Below are positions 44,564 to 53,563 of a stretch of DNA of 64,000 bases, piece after piece; the stretch's first letter is position 1, and each line of letters starts with the position of its first letter. Source of the stretch: Symbiodinium natans (taxonomy: Eukaryota > Sar > Dinophyceae > Suessiales > Symbiodiniaceae); assembly GCA_905221605.1 (NCBI GenBank), contig CAJNDS010000334.1, positions 99,100 through 163,099 on the forward strand. Reading direction: 5' to 3'. Both the position numbers and the translations under genes were made by a program. Below the pieces are notes generated by a model. The model did no database searches. It saw only the letters and a program-made list of their open reading frames with translations, and was not told the origin of the DNA.

Positions 44564-47500
44564 ATGGCTGACCCCGGGCTGTCGACCCCTGTGCCTGAAG
44601 ACGAAGACGACGAAGCTTTGTTTGGCCCCGGTGGTGCCCAGGACGGGCAACAACCGCCAACACAATCCCCTGGAGCTTCTGCTTCAGCGGGAGGACCCGC
44701 CACAGTCGTCGGACTTGACCCTCAACTCCAGCAGATGATGGTCCAGATGATGCAGAGTCAGCAAATGATGATGCAGAATCAGCAACAGACACTTCAAGTT
44801 CTGGTGGCAAAGATGGAGGCCGACGAGAGAAGGAGACGTGAGCAGGAAGCATTGTCGGCAGCTGTGAGCAACCCATTTGGGGGTGCTTCAAGTGCAGCAG
44901 CTGCTGGGAGTCCTACGGCAAAGGCTTCTTCTCCTCCACCGGCGCCATCACAGAACCTGCATGTTGGAAGTAACCGTGCAGAGAAGTATCTGCCAGCATT
45001 GCCGCTCATCGATAATGTGTCGATGGGAAAAGGGCGTGTGAGAGAGCTGGAGGAGTACCATCGGTGGTGCGAGGTGCTTGCTTCCTGGCTGGCGTTGATA
45101 GACGACAACTATGTCAATGAGTTGCGCCAGGCAATGACGCATGACCGTGAGATCAAGCAGTCTGACATGGCAGTTCCGGTAGCATCGCGTTCGGCACGGT
45201 TGTTTTACTACCTGCAACAAAGTCTGCAGAAGTTCGAACGTGGGATGGAACTGGTGAGAAGCACGTCGATGCGTCAAGGACAAGCTGCTTGTGGTTATGA
45301 GGTGATGCGTCAAATGCACCAGACCTTCAGCATTGTCTCTCGCATGGAGGCCATTGCTGTGAGAGATGAAGCCCTTCGCCTAACTTCGAAGGCGAGTTCG
45401 TACAAGCGACCGCTTGACTGCGTCCGCTTCCTTGAGGACGAGCTTGGGAATGTAGACCAGAAGCTGCATCGGTTCCCTGAACTGAGGCTTGGAGCATCTG
45501 ATCGTTCAACCCTTCTTCTTCAATCTGTCAGCCCAGAGTGTAGGCATTACGTTGTCCTGCATGGGAAATCTGGGAGCTGGGAGGAACTGGTTGAAAGCAT
45601 CCGGTTCTACGAGGAGCAAACCCGATTGTGTGATGCTGGTTCGCTGAATGCAGTTGGGGAGCGCGGCCTCTGCTGGAACTGTGGCAAATCAGGCCATATG
45701 AGTTGGCAGTGCCCCGACAAGAGCTCTGGCAAAGGGAAGAAGAGGGATGAACCGAAAGGTGGAAAGCCTTCGAGTTCCAAGAATCGAGAGAAGAGCCCTA
45801 AAGGCAAGGGCAAAGGCAAAGGGAAGACAGACAAAGGAAAGGGTGGAAAGCCCAAGGGGAAGCCCAAGAACAAAGGAAAGCCCAAGGGCCGAGCTGTGGA
45901 AGACGAGCAGTCTGACCAGGTGATGGCGATGCGGTCTCATCATCTGAGTGGCTTGGGTCCGGGGACAAGAACTAATGAGCCCAATGAAGCTGAGCCCCCT
46001 CGTCTCACCATGACGAACGGAGAGATCGAGAGACTGAACCAGTCATCCTCTAGGAATAGCTCTTTCGCATGGCTCATTGATAGTGGAGCCACCTGCCACG
46101 TGTTGTCAGAGAGTGCGTTGGGTTTTTACGAAGTCGTCAAGGAGCATTCGGGACCTCTTCCTGTTCTCATGAGTGCTAGCGATACGCCCATGGAATGTGT
46201 CAAGTTGGTTGACATTCGGGTGAAGTTTGGGAAGTTGGGGCCCGTAGTGCTTCAACAGGTCTTGGTTTGCAAGATTGGTTTCAACGTAGTCAGTTCTTGG
46301 CAAGCATCCCTCTCGGGATGGAATACCTGGCTCACCTCAGAGCCTGGAGCAAGCTGCTTGGTGAAGCAGACGGAACGAGGTTCCTCGATGTGGGTGCCTT
46401 TGGTTCGTGAAGCCAGGAGCTGGTGGGCGTTGGCTAAGGAGATTGGCCCTACCAAGGCAAAGCCGAAAGGAAGAAGAAGCAAAGGGGACTCACCCAAGCC
46501 GGGGTGGAGCCCGAACGACGACGCGATGGAAGTGGATAAGGTGCAGAAGAAGGCACCGCCCAACGTAGGAAGAGCATTGGAGGTGACACCTTTTAAGTTT
46601 TTGCTGCGAGCATTTTCAGTGAAGCAACATGTGGGGGAACACGATCTGCATGAGCATGTTTTACAGGAGCGTTTGAGTGGATGTGAGCATGCTGCAGTTG
46701 CGAAAGTAGGAGTAGACCTAGAAACCCCGCCCTCTGCCTGTTGTGCTGAAGCTTTATGTTCCGCCGCAGCTGTTTTGCTTAAGTCTGCAAGCAACACGTC
46801 TTTGGAGAAGCAAACCAGTAGGGACACACGCTGTGGAGACAAGGGTTTTGAGTGCGTAGGGGTAGGGCCTGTGCCGCTCCAGCCTCAGAGTGTTTGCATC
46901 AGGAGTAGGAGTGTTTTGCGTGTAGGACGTAGGAGTGACTTGCACCCCAGCGCTTGTGTGCCTGAGTGTTTGTTGGGACAGAGTGAAGAGAGGAAGTGTG
47001 CCTTTCGGAGTTTGCGTTGGCCAGGAGTGTTTCTGAAAGCATTGCTGGTGTTGTGTGTTCTAGGAGTGTTTTGCTCAAAGCCTGGAGCCTTTGTAAGGGA
47101 CCTTGGAAAGGATGGAGCTTCCGGAAGCCTCGCCTCCGCTCTGTCTTGTGAACTCCCAAAGTGGGAGTGTGGCCCAGGTGGAAGCCTTTTCGACGAGCAT
47201 GATTGCTCGTCTTGCGCACCGTTTCGAGGAGGAAGGTCAGCTGTCTCTTTCGAGGCAGCTTCTCCAAAACATCGACCTTTTTACCTCGACCCCTGGCTCG
47301 GTCGAACGGCTGTTGGGGATTCCAGCCTGCCTTGGGGAGTTGGAGACACAGGAGTTGGTGGTCAATACAAGCGGCATTGCGGTGAAGCAACCTATGCTCA
47401 TTGCCGAGCTGCGAGCCATTGCTGCTCCGACGGTGGACCAGTCGGTTTTGACGGACACCCTCGTCGAAGTGCACGACCGTCGTGCAGAGTATGCAAGGTA

Positions 47501-48151
47501 TGGCTATGTTTTGACCACCATGGGGGTGGTAGTCGCCGATGTGACTGCTACCATCCGCCAACCGCACCTTCCATGCGAGCAAAGGGGGTACTGGCGCAAC
47601 AATCAGGTTGGCATCCAGCTCACCTTGAAGAAATTCCTTCTGTACCTGGAGGCGATTCGAGAGTTGCGGTGCCATCCTGCTCAATACCAGTTGTTCGAGG
47701 CAGGGCTAGCAAGTATTCTGCCAAACGAGCTCAAGGTCGAGCGTGTGCCGGCTGCCGACTTGAGAGCGCTTTTGGCGGACGTGCTCGTCCAGAGCAACCG
47801 CCGGGTGACCTTGGCTGCTCAACCGCCAACTATAATACCGGATGTTACACCATCCGCGTCGGGCGGCACGGCACCGCCTCTTCACAAAAGTGCCCCAGCT
47901 CCACCTCCTTCGGGGTGGGCTTTGCTCAACCAAGCGCGTGCAAAAGCCGAGGCAATGATTCGATTGCATGCCGACATGAAGAGAGCTGCAACAGCCGAGG
48001 TGGCTCCATCATCGTCTACGGGCCCCGCTTTTCCACCAGGGCCTCCGGCTTTCTTGCCGTTCAGCCCTCCTTCCCCGCTTACGCCGTCCGTCTTTTCCTA
48101 TGCTCCATCTTCGGCACCAGGCACTGCCTATGGAAGCAGGCATGCCTCTAA
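44564..48151 (+). CDS. gag: Element 2 gag and aspartic protease
   Basis: Starts at ATG 44564 (MADPGLSTPVPEDEDDE) in a GCCATGG context, 32 bases after the primer site. Gag: an acidic N-terminus, a Met/Gln-rich helical stretch, then AEKYLPALPLIDN and a folded helical region to about codon 365. The CCHC knuckle CWNCGKSGHMSWQC is at 45671-45712, followed by a Lys/Gly/Pro repeat tail. Protease: FAWLIDSGATCHVLS near 46065-46110. The frame remains open to 48151 but looks convincing only to about 46620 (VTPFKFLLRAF), possibly to a hydrophobic stretch (FLKALLVLCVLGVFC) near 47060. Pol lies in the +1 frame from before 47103. How gag joins pol (frameshift, splicing or separate start) is unclear. Confidence 0.85.
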   Translation: MADPGLSTPVPEDEDDEALFGPGGAQDGQQPPTQSPGASASAGGPATVVGLDPQLQQMMVQMMQSQQMMMQNQQQTLQVLVAKMEADERRRREQEALSAAVSNPFGGASSAAAAGSPTAKASSPPPAPSQNLHVGSNRAEKYLPALPLIDNVSMGKGRVRELEEYHRWCEVLASWLALIDDNYVNELRQAMTHDREIKQSDMAVPVASRSARLFYYLQQSLQKFERGMELVRSTSMRQGQAACGYEVMRQMHQTFSIVSRMEAIAVRDEALRLTSKASSYKRPLDCVRFLEDELGNVDQKLHRFPELRLGASDRSTLLLQSVSPECRHYVVLHGKSGSWEELVESIRFYEEQTRLCDAGSLNAVGERGLCWNCGKSGHMSWQCPDKSSGKGKKRDEPKGGKPSSSKNREKSPKGKGKGKGKTDKGKGGKPKGKPKNKGKPKGRAVEDEQSDQVMAMRSHHLSGLGPGTRTNEPNEAEPPRLTMTNGEIERLNQSSSRNSSFAWLIDSGATCHVLSESALGFYEVVKEHSGPLPVLMSASDTPMECVKLVDIRVKFGKLGPVVLQQVLVCKIGFNVVSSWQASLSGWNTWLTSEPGASCLVKQTERGSSMWVPLVREARSWWALAKEIGPTKAKPKGRRSKGDSPKPGWSPNDDAMEVDKVQKKAPPNVGRALEVTPFKFLLRAFSVKQHVGEHDLHEHVLQERLSGCEHAAVAKVGVDLETPPSACCAEALCSAAAVLLKSASNTSLEKQTSRDTRCGDKGFECVGVGPVPLQPQSVCIRSRSVLRVGRRSDLHPSACVPECLLGQSEERKCAFRSLRWPGVFLKALLVLCVLGVFCSKPGAFVRDLGKDGASGSLASALSCELPKWECGPGGSLFDEHDCSSCAPFRGGRSAVSFEAASPKHRPFYLDPWLGRTAVGDSSLPWGVGDTGVGGQYKRHCGEATYAHCRAASHCCSDGGPVGFDGHPRRSARPSCRVCKVWLCFDHHGGGSRRCDCYHPPTAPSMRAKGVLAQQSGWHPAHLEEIPSVPGGDSRVAVPSCSIPVVRGRASKYSAKRAQGRACAGCRLESAFGGRARPEQPPGDLGCSTANYNTGCYTIRVGRHGTASSQKCPSSTSFGVGFAQPSACKSRGNDSIACRHEESCNSRGGSIIVYGPRFSTRASGFLAVQPSFPAYAVRLFLCSIFGTRHCLWKQACL

Positions 48152-51100
48152 CTCCGCCTCCTCTACCTCCTCCATCTTGGGCACCAGGCACGCCTATGGA
48201 AGCAAGCCTGCCTATACCTCCGCCTCCTCTACCTCCTCCATCGACACCGCACCCAGATACATTGAGGGAGCTTGCGGGCGAGGCTCCAATGGAGGTCGAG
48301 ACGCCGATGACGCCCGTGGAGGCATTCGGTGCCCCTGGGACCCCTATGGACGTGAGTTCCGAGGTCCCAAGGGAGCCAATGGTCGGTGGGATTGGAAGTC
48401 CGGGGAGCGCTTCTCCTTTGACCCCGCCGGCAGAGACGAGTATGGTGGTTCCAAATCCACCGATGGACAATTCGGATGTGGGAAACTCGGGCTCCGAGAT
48501 GGATTGATATGCTTGGGTATGGGCCCTGAGGGCCTAAAAGCCGGGCATGAGTTGCTCCGATCTTCGCTGCAATGCACAAAATTGGTAGGAGTAGGTCTGA
48601 AAGCCCTGCTGTTTGCAGTAGGAGACTGGTTGTGTGCATTAGGAGGTAGGGTAGGAGCGTTTGAGTGCTTGGTAGGTGACTGTGAGTGCAGCCTGCCTGC
48701 CGCGAATGGGTCTGCACACTGTCCCTCTGTGCCCAGGTCTTCATGGAAAGGAAGCAGTGCCTTGGCTTTAGGGTTGGTTCTGGGTTTGGTTTTCAGAGGT
48801 TGGCTGCGTAGGTGCGTGCAGCTTTTGAGTGTGCGCCGTAGGAGTAGGCTGAAGTTTGTGCGTGTAACTTTGGTAGGACGTGTGCCACGTAGGTCTTGGA
48901 GTGTTGTGCGCCGCCTGTTGTTTTTGCGTGGCGTGCTTGTTTGTGAGTTGAAAGCTGAGCCTACGGGCGAGGAAGCAAAAGGGCCAATGATGAAACGTTG
49001 GCGTGCCTTTCAGAAGTGGGCCTTGTGTGGGCTTCGGTCCCTGCGGGGGTCCGAGCAAAAGAAGGCCGTGGCACGTTCTGAGGCCCTGCGTATGCTTGCT
49101 GGTTTGCCGACCCCGGTTGTTGTGAATTCGGAGTCGGAGGAAGAGTTGATTCCTGATCCGTTGGAAGCTGAACTTGCGAAACCCAGCGGAAGTGAACCCC
49201 CTAGGCCCTCCGATGTTCGAAAGAAACCCCGTGTGGAGAATGTTCCCTCAGGTGAACCGGGTGCCCTGAGTTCCCCGGAGGTGGTGAGCGATGCTCTGGA
49301 TCCTGAGGTTCCGGTCTATTTGACCTCGGAGCGGCTGAAGGCGCACCGAAATAAGGGCCACCAACCTTATCTTAGTTGCTGTGACACATGTCAAAGCGCT
49401 AGAGGGAGAGTGCCGGCTCGTAGGAAGCACATGAAACACCACCACGGACCCGGAGAGTTGCAAGTCGACTTTGGATTTTTCGGAAAGAATGTTCGTTTCC
49501 TTCTCATGGTTCATGTGGTGTCGGGGTACTTACATACCGTGGTCTTAGGACCTGAGGATGAAGTGCCCGCTGTCTCGGTTTGCAAAGCCTTTACGGAAAT
49601 GGGATTGAGTGGATTGGACATTGTTGTCCACGGGGACCAAGAAAATCTCCTCGAGAGTGTTTTCCGCAATGCAGCGAAACACCGGACATTCGGGGGAAGG
49701 TCAATGCACTGGGTCCCGTTCGCGATAAACAGACCTCAAGCGAAGGGCATCGTTGAACGCCATGTTTGCCTTGTGAAAGAAGCGTTCTGGTCTGTTTGGC
49801 TGGGCTTAGAAGAGCGTGTAGGTGAAAAGTTGCCTCTAGGGAGCCATCTGTTTGTTGAGGCCATGAGGTACTCTGTGAGGATGCATAACTTGTTTCATGT
49901 GTCCAAGGAACACAGCACGCCGTTGGAGAGACTGCGTGGGTCGACAGTTCAGCCAGTGAAGAGCTGTGAGTTTGGGGTTGTGGGCTTTGGGAAGCCTCAG
50001 AAGGACTACCCAGAGCACCGCGGAAAGCGCTTGGTGAGGGCACTCTATGTAGGACCTCACGGTGCTAATGGATCTGGGATTCGAGTCTTTGTTCCAATAG
50101 GTATTGGAAAGCCCCCTCGTTTGGAAATCTTCAGCTCTTTTCGTGCCAAAGATCCAGTGGAGTTTGACAAAGCTGCTTTGCGTGACCTTCGAGGTAATAA
50201 GGAAGACCCTGAAAGACCCATCAAGTTCGATGTTCCAATCGATGGTCCGAGTCCGCCGCTTGATTCCCCAAATCTCCCTGAAGGAAGTCTTGAGTTTCCT
50301 GTTGAACGCACCGAACCACCTGCTCTTGAGGGCCCTGAAGCAATGGAAGAAGAAGGAGAGTTGGATGGGTATTCTCCGGATTTTTCGGACGTGCCTGAAG
50401 AAACAGGCATGGAGGTTGAGCCTCCCGGAGGCGTAGGTCTTGAGGACCTCGACGCCCCTATGGATCCAGGAGAAGACGATGCCATGGAAGAGGGCCTGAC
50501 GTGGCTCTATGAGCATGGCCTTAGGCAACTCTTTGATGGGCCTGACTTGAGAGTGACGACAAAAATCCGTAAGGGAGATAATGTCAAAGAGTGGTTCCGT
50601 ATGAAGTTTGGTGGAAAGAAGATTTGGGTCCATGTCCCGGACAATGCGGTTTGCGAAGTTTCTGGCAAAGTTTTGCCTCGTAAGCATCTTGAAGAAGGTA
50701 TGAGACTCGAGCTCTCAGAACTTGATGCTTTTGGTGTAGCTACGATTATAGGAGAAGCTGAGGCCCGTAAACGAGCTACGCGGAGAATCCATACGACTAG
50801 GTGGGTTCTGACTTCGAAACCGTCGGCCACGAACCCTGAACGAGTTCGTGCTCGTCTTGTTGTGAGAGACTACGCATTTGGATCCAATCCTCTAGCTGAT
50901 GGGATATATTCCCCCACCACGTCTTTGGAAGCCTTGAGAGGTGTCCTTGCTATTCATGCTGTCAGAGGTGGCACCTTGTTGTCAGCAGATGTGAGCGTTG
51001 CCTTCATGCAAGCGCCTGTGCAGGGAGTAGAGTGTATCCGGTTTCCGAATGGGATGTATGATGAGGAGAACAAGCCGCTGTTTGCGCAGCTACACAAAGC

Positions 51101-53054
51101 CATGAATGGCTTGAGAGTAGGACCACTGAGCTGGTACCTAGAGTTTACAAGCACGCTGCGTAAGCAGTTTGGGTTTGGTGAGACTGCCGACCCTACTGTG
51201 CATCACCGGCTTGAGAAGGATGGTGCGCTGACTTTGGTGTTAGTGTATGTTGACGATCTCATCATCTTTTCCCAGAATCCGCCAGTTGCCAAGGATCTGT
51301 ACGCTAAGCTAGCGAAGATCTATAAAATGAAGCAGACAGGGCTTCTAGAACCTGGCAAGACTGGGCAGCTCGAGTTCTTGGGTCGAGTGATCGCCCGAAC
51401 CACTGAGCACGGGCCTGTGTTCTTTGGCCTGAAGCCGGGGTACTTGAAGTCGCTTGGAGAAGAGTTTGGCATTAGCGGAAAAGGTGTGAAACCAGTGCTG
51501 GGAAACCTCGAGAAGGAGTACCGGAAGAAGGAGGCTGGAACACCTATCAGCACTGAGGCGTATGAACGCTATAGACGTGTGCTTGGTAAGTTGATGTGGG
51601 CAAGCCTGACGTTGCCGCATTTGTCCTACCCGGTAGGATTTCTGGGCCGGTATCAGAGTGACCCAGATAGCCAGGCAGAAGCTTGCTTGAGACGCGTGGT
51701 TCGCTGGGTGATGGCTTTGCCTGAGTACCTTCAGCGATTTTCGGCAGAAGCGTTGGAGTATCCTTGCTGCGCTTCGGAAACCATGCTCTCTGGCTTTGTG
51801 GATGCGTCATGGAACATTTGCTCTGTGTCTGGTGCTATCGTGAAGTGGCATGGCATCATGATCAAGACTTTCTCGCGGAAACAGTCGGTGACCGCGTTGA
51901 GTTCGGCGGAGGCCGAATTGGCAGCCCTGACTGAGGCAGCCAAAGAGTCGGTGTACTTGTCTTTGCTCATGGAAACGCTCCTGTATGGAATGCCCAAAGG
52001 AGAGACCGGTGAGTTTCCGATTCACCTGGCTTCGGATTCGGAAGCGGCTTTGTCGATTAGCAAAATGACGGGGTTGTTACGCCGTGTTCGGCACCTGGAG
52101 CTTCGTCATCGCTATCTTCAAGAGCTAGTCCACCTGGAAAGGCTGATTCTAAGCTTCATCAGTGGAGAACGGAATCCAGCCGATGGACTGACGAAATCTC
52201 CTGAGGAGTTGTTGCTTGAGCATTTGCTGGTTGCGTGTGGACTGGAAAGAGTGTGTGAAGAAGACCTTCAGGGTCTTGTAGTTCCTGAACACCTTCGTGA
52301 ACGAATGGAAGAACTTGAAGAAGTATGTGAAAAGCTTGAGAAAATCCCGACAAACCTGGCGAAGTACGAGCCAGTGGCAAAAGACCTTGCGTTGGGATCT
52401 GTTCCTCTGCTTGTGATCGAGGTGTTTTGTTCAACGGACAGTGCGTTGTGCCGAGCGTGTGCTCGTGACCGAGTAGCATATATTGGCATAACTGAGAAAG
52501 AAGACTTCTTAAGCAAGAGTACTCAAATGTTTCTAGGAGAGGTCTTGCTGTGTCTGTTGAGTAGGAAACCGCCCCAGATCTATGTCCACATAGCTTCCCC
52601 GTGTACCGCTGGATGTAGCTACCGCTTTAAGAACTGGCATCGACCGAAGTTTCGACATCGGTGGCGAGAGCAGGTCAAAAAGCATGTTGCCTCTTGGAAA
52701 GCTTTAGGACGACTTCTTGAGGACCGCTGCAAAGAGATCCTGGTTACCCAGGAATGGCCAAAGAACTGTGGTCTTTGGAAGGAGGAAAGTTATCTGAAAG
52801 AAAAGAAGCGCCTTGGTCTGAACTTTGGAAGGGTTGTGGACCGTTGTGCCTTCGACGGGGTCTTTAAGCGGTGGTTCTTTGCTACAAACCGAGAGGAGTG
52901 GAGTGAAATCTTCTCTGGAAAGCCCTGTGACAAAAGTCATCAGCATGTTTCACTTGCTAGTGTCGAAGAAACAGGTATCTATCCGACTAAACTGGGTAGA
53001 GCTCTTTTGCGTGCTGCGAAAGTCACGTTAGGTCTTGTAGGAACACCTTCTTAG
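47103..53054 (+). CDS. pol: Element 2 pol: integrase, RT, RNase H, methyltransferase-like domain
   Basis: A 1983-codon open frame. After the extra domain and a Val/Arg/Leu-rich spacer, integrase starts with HRNKGHQPYLSCCDTC (~49339-49395), LQVDFGFFG (Asp), VVHGDQENLL (Asp), KGIVERHV (Glu). RT: TTRWVLTSKP, SADVSVAFMQA (Asp), HKAMNGLRVGPLSWY, and LVYVDDLIIF with Y-V-D-D at 51247-51258. RNase H: GFVDASWN, LSSAEAELAAL, ASDSEAALSI, SGERNPADGLTKS. From about 52400 there is an extra domain: LLVIEVFCSTDSALCRACA, YIGITEKEDF, ASPCTAGCSYRF (52590-52620), TQEWPKNCGLW. This resembles a C5-methyltransferase-like Rossmann fold (glycine-loop region, an S-P-C motif where PPC/PCQ is expected, an E-x-P-like position). 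The stop is at 53054. Confidence 0.9.
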   Translation: MERMELPEASPPLCLVNSQSGSVAQVEAFSTSMIARLAHRFEEEGQLSLSRQLLQNIDLFTSTPGSVERLLGIPACLGELETQELVVNTSGIAVKQPMLIAELRAIAAPTVDQSVLTDTLVEVHDRRAEYARYGYVLTTMGVVVADVTATIRQPHLPCEQRGYWRNNQVGIQLTLKKFLLYLEAIRELRCHPAQYQLFEAGLASILPNELKVERVPAADLRALLADVLVQSNRRVTLAAQPPTIIPDVTPSASGGTAPPLHKSAPAPPPSGWALLNQARAKAEAMIRLHADMKRAATAEVAPSSSTGPAFPPGPPAFLPFSPPSPLTPSVFSYAPSSAPGTAYGSRHASNSASSTSSILGTRHAYGSKPAYTSASSTSSIDTAPRYIEGACGRGSNGGRDADDARGGIRCPWDPYGREFRGPKGANGRWDWKSGERFSFDPAGRDEYGGSKSTDGQFGCGKLGLRDGLICLGMGPEGLKAGHELLRSSLQCTKLVGVGLKALLFAVGDWLCALGGRVGAFECLVGDCECSLPAANGSAHCPSVPRSSWKGSSALALGLVLGLVFRGWLRRCVQLLSVRRRSRLKFVRVTLVGRVPRRSWSVVRRLLFLRGVLVCELKAEPTGEEAKGPMMKRWRAFQKWALCGLRSLRGSEQKKAVARSEALRMLAGLPTPVVVNSESEEELIPDPLEAELAKPSGSEPPRPSDVRKKPRVENVPSGEPGALSSPEVVSDALDPEVPVYLTSERLKAHRNKGHQPYLSCCDTCQSARGRVPARRKHMKHHHGPGELQVDFGFFGKNVRFLLMVHVVSGYLHTVVLGPEDEVPAVSVCKAFTEMGLSGLDIVVHGDQENLLESVFRNAAKHRTFGGRSMHWVPFAINRPQAKGIVERHVCLVKEAFWSVWLGLEERVGEKLPLGSHLFVEAMRYSVRMHNLFHVSKEHSTPLERLRGSTVQPVKSCEFGVVGFGKPQKDYPEHRGKRLVRALYVGPHGANGSGIRVFVPIGIGKPPRLEIFSSFRAKDPVEFDKAALRDLRGNKEDPERPIKFDVPIDGPSPPLDSPNLPEGSLEFPVERTEPPALEGPEAMEEEGELDGYSPDFSDVPEETGMEVEPPGGVGLEDLDAPMDPGEDDAMEEGLTWLYEHGLRQLFDGPDLRVTTKIRKGDNVKEWFRMKFGGKKIWVHVPDNAVCEVSGKVLPRKHLEEGMRLELSELDAFGVATIIGEAEARKRATRRIHTTRWVLTSKPSATNPERVRARLVVRDYAFGSNPLADGIYSPTTSLEALRGVLAIHAVRGGTLLSADVSVAFMQAPVQGVECIRFPNGMYDEENKPLFAQLHKAMNGLRVGPLSWYLEFTSTLRKQFGFGETADPTVHHRLEKDGALTLVLVYVDDLIIFSQNPPVAKDLYAKLAKIYKMKQTGLLEPGKTGQLEFLGRVIARTTEHGPVFFGLKPGYLKSLGEEFGISGKGVKPVLGNLEKEYRKKEAGTPISTEAYERYRRVLGKLMWASLTLPHLSYPVGFLGRYQSDPDSQAEACLRRVVRWVMALPEYLQRFSAEALEYPCCASETMLSGFVDASWNICSVSGAIVKWHGIMIKTFSRKQSVTALSSAEAELAALTEAAKESVYLSLLMETLLYGMPKGETGEFPIHLASDSEAALSISKMTGLLRRVRHLELRHRYLQELVHLERLILSFISGERNPADGLTKSPEELLLEHLLVACGLERVCEEDLQGLVVPEHLRERMEELEEVCEKLEKIPTNLAKYEPVAKDLALGSVPLLVIEVFCSTDSALCRACARDRVAYIGITEKEDFLSKSTQMFLGEVLLCLLSRKPPQIYVHIASPCTAGCSYRFKNWHRPKFRHRWREQVKKHVASWKALGRLLEDRCKEILVTQEWPKNCGLWKEESYLKEKKRLGLNFGRVVDRCAFDGVFKRWFFATNREEWSEIFSGKPCDKSHQHVSLASVEETGIYPTKLGRALLRAAKVTLGLVGTPS
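47112..48507 (+). CDS. Extra domain between protease and integrase in element 2
   Basis: ATG 47112 opens a frame (MELPEASPPLCLVNSQS) that encodes about 250 well-composed residues, including MIARLAHRFEEEGQLSLSRQ, VEVHDRRAEYARYGYVLTTM and FLLYLEAIRELRCHPAQYQ. A Pro-rich region follows. Around 48100 the more natural frame changes to one ending DVGNSGSEMD at 48507, although the first frame remains open into pol. I do not recognise the family. Element 1 has no counterpart at this position, so this looks like a captured or lineage-specific domain. Confidence 0.5.
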
Positions 53055-53160
53055 GTCGGCAGTAGGAGTGCTCGCTTTCGGACTTTGCCTGGGATGAGAT
53101 GTTTAAGCACTGGAAACACCGAACTGTGAAGAAGTGCGTGGCTCTGAGGCATCACAGTCC

Positions 53161-53169
53161 AAGCGGGGG
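53161..53169 (+). promoter_or_regulatory. Polypurine tract of element 2
   Basis: AAGCGGGGG directly precedes the 3' LTR TGTGAAAG, the expected place for plus-strand priming. Confidence 0.75.
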
Positions 53170-53563
53170 TGTGAAAGTTCCTGTCTAAGGACATGTTAAC
53201 TTTGTTGTCCTGCATGCTGGCTCAGAGTTGTGTGTGTGTAGTTGTAGGAACTCCGTAGTTGTGCCTTGGAGGCTCGACGGGAGTGCTGCTTTAAGTGGGA
53301 AAGCCTTTGAATTGCTTGAGTTGTAGGGATGTGTGTCTGGAAGCTGTAGAAGTGACTGTGCACGTTTTTGCTTGCTTTAGGTGTAGTTGGGTAGGTCCCG
53401 AGAACTCCCACTGACGTTTGAGTTTGTTTTGTGGCTGTGGAAAACACGTGGCAGAGCAGAGTTTTCACCTGTGTGTAAAGAGTTTCACTGACGAAGCCTC
53501 CGGCTTATGACTTTGGCTCAAGTCGTGAGAAAAGAGGGTTCAGCGCGCTGCTGTGTTTTCACA
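53170..53563 (+). repeat. Element 2 3' LTR, 394 bp
   Basis: Same as the 5' LTR apart from five substitutions and three deletions (1, 1 and 3 bases). TTTGGCTCAAG is at 53512-53522. Confidence 0.95.

Larger units (their letters stand above)
44122..53563 (+). mobile_element. Nearly intact Ty1/copia retrotransposon (element 2), 9442 bp
   Basis: Two LTRs, primer-binding site, gag-protease frame, integrase-RT-RNase H frame, polypurine tract. By my count the LTRs differ by five substitutions and three small indels (about 1.3% substitutions), which indicates a fairly young insertion. The 5-bp flanks (CCCTT at 44117-44121, CTAGA at 53564-53568) do not match, so no target-site duplication is visible. 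The protease-integrase spacer is unusually long and pol has an extra C-terminal domain. Confidence 0.93.

Noticed and set aside
47103-48151. Gag frame of element 2 as true coding to 48151
   Set aside because: Cys/Ser/His-rich out-of-frame composition; the overlapping pol-frame domain is far more protein-like.
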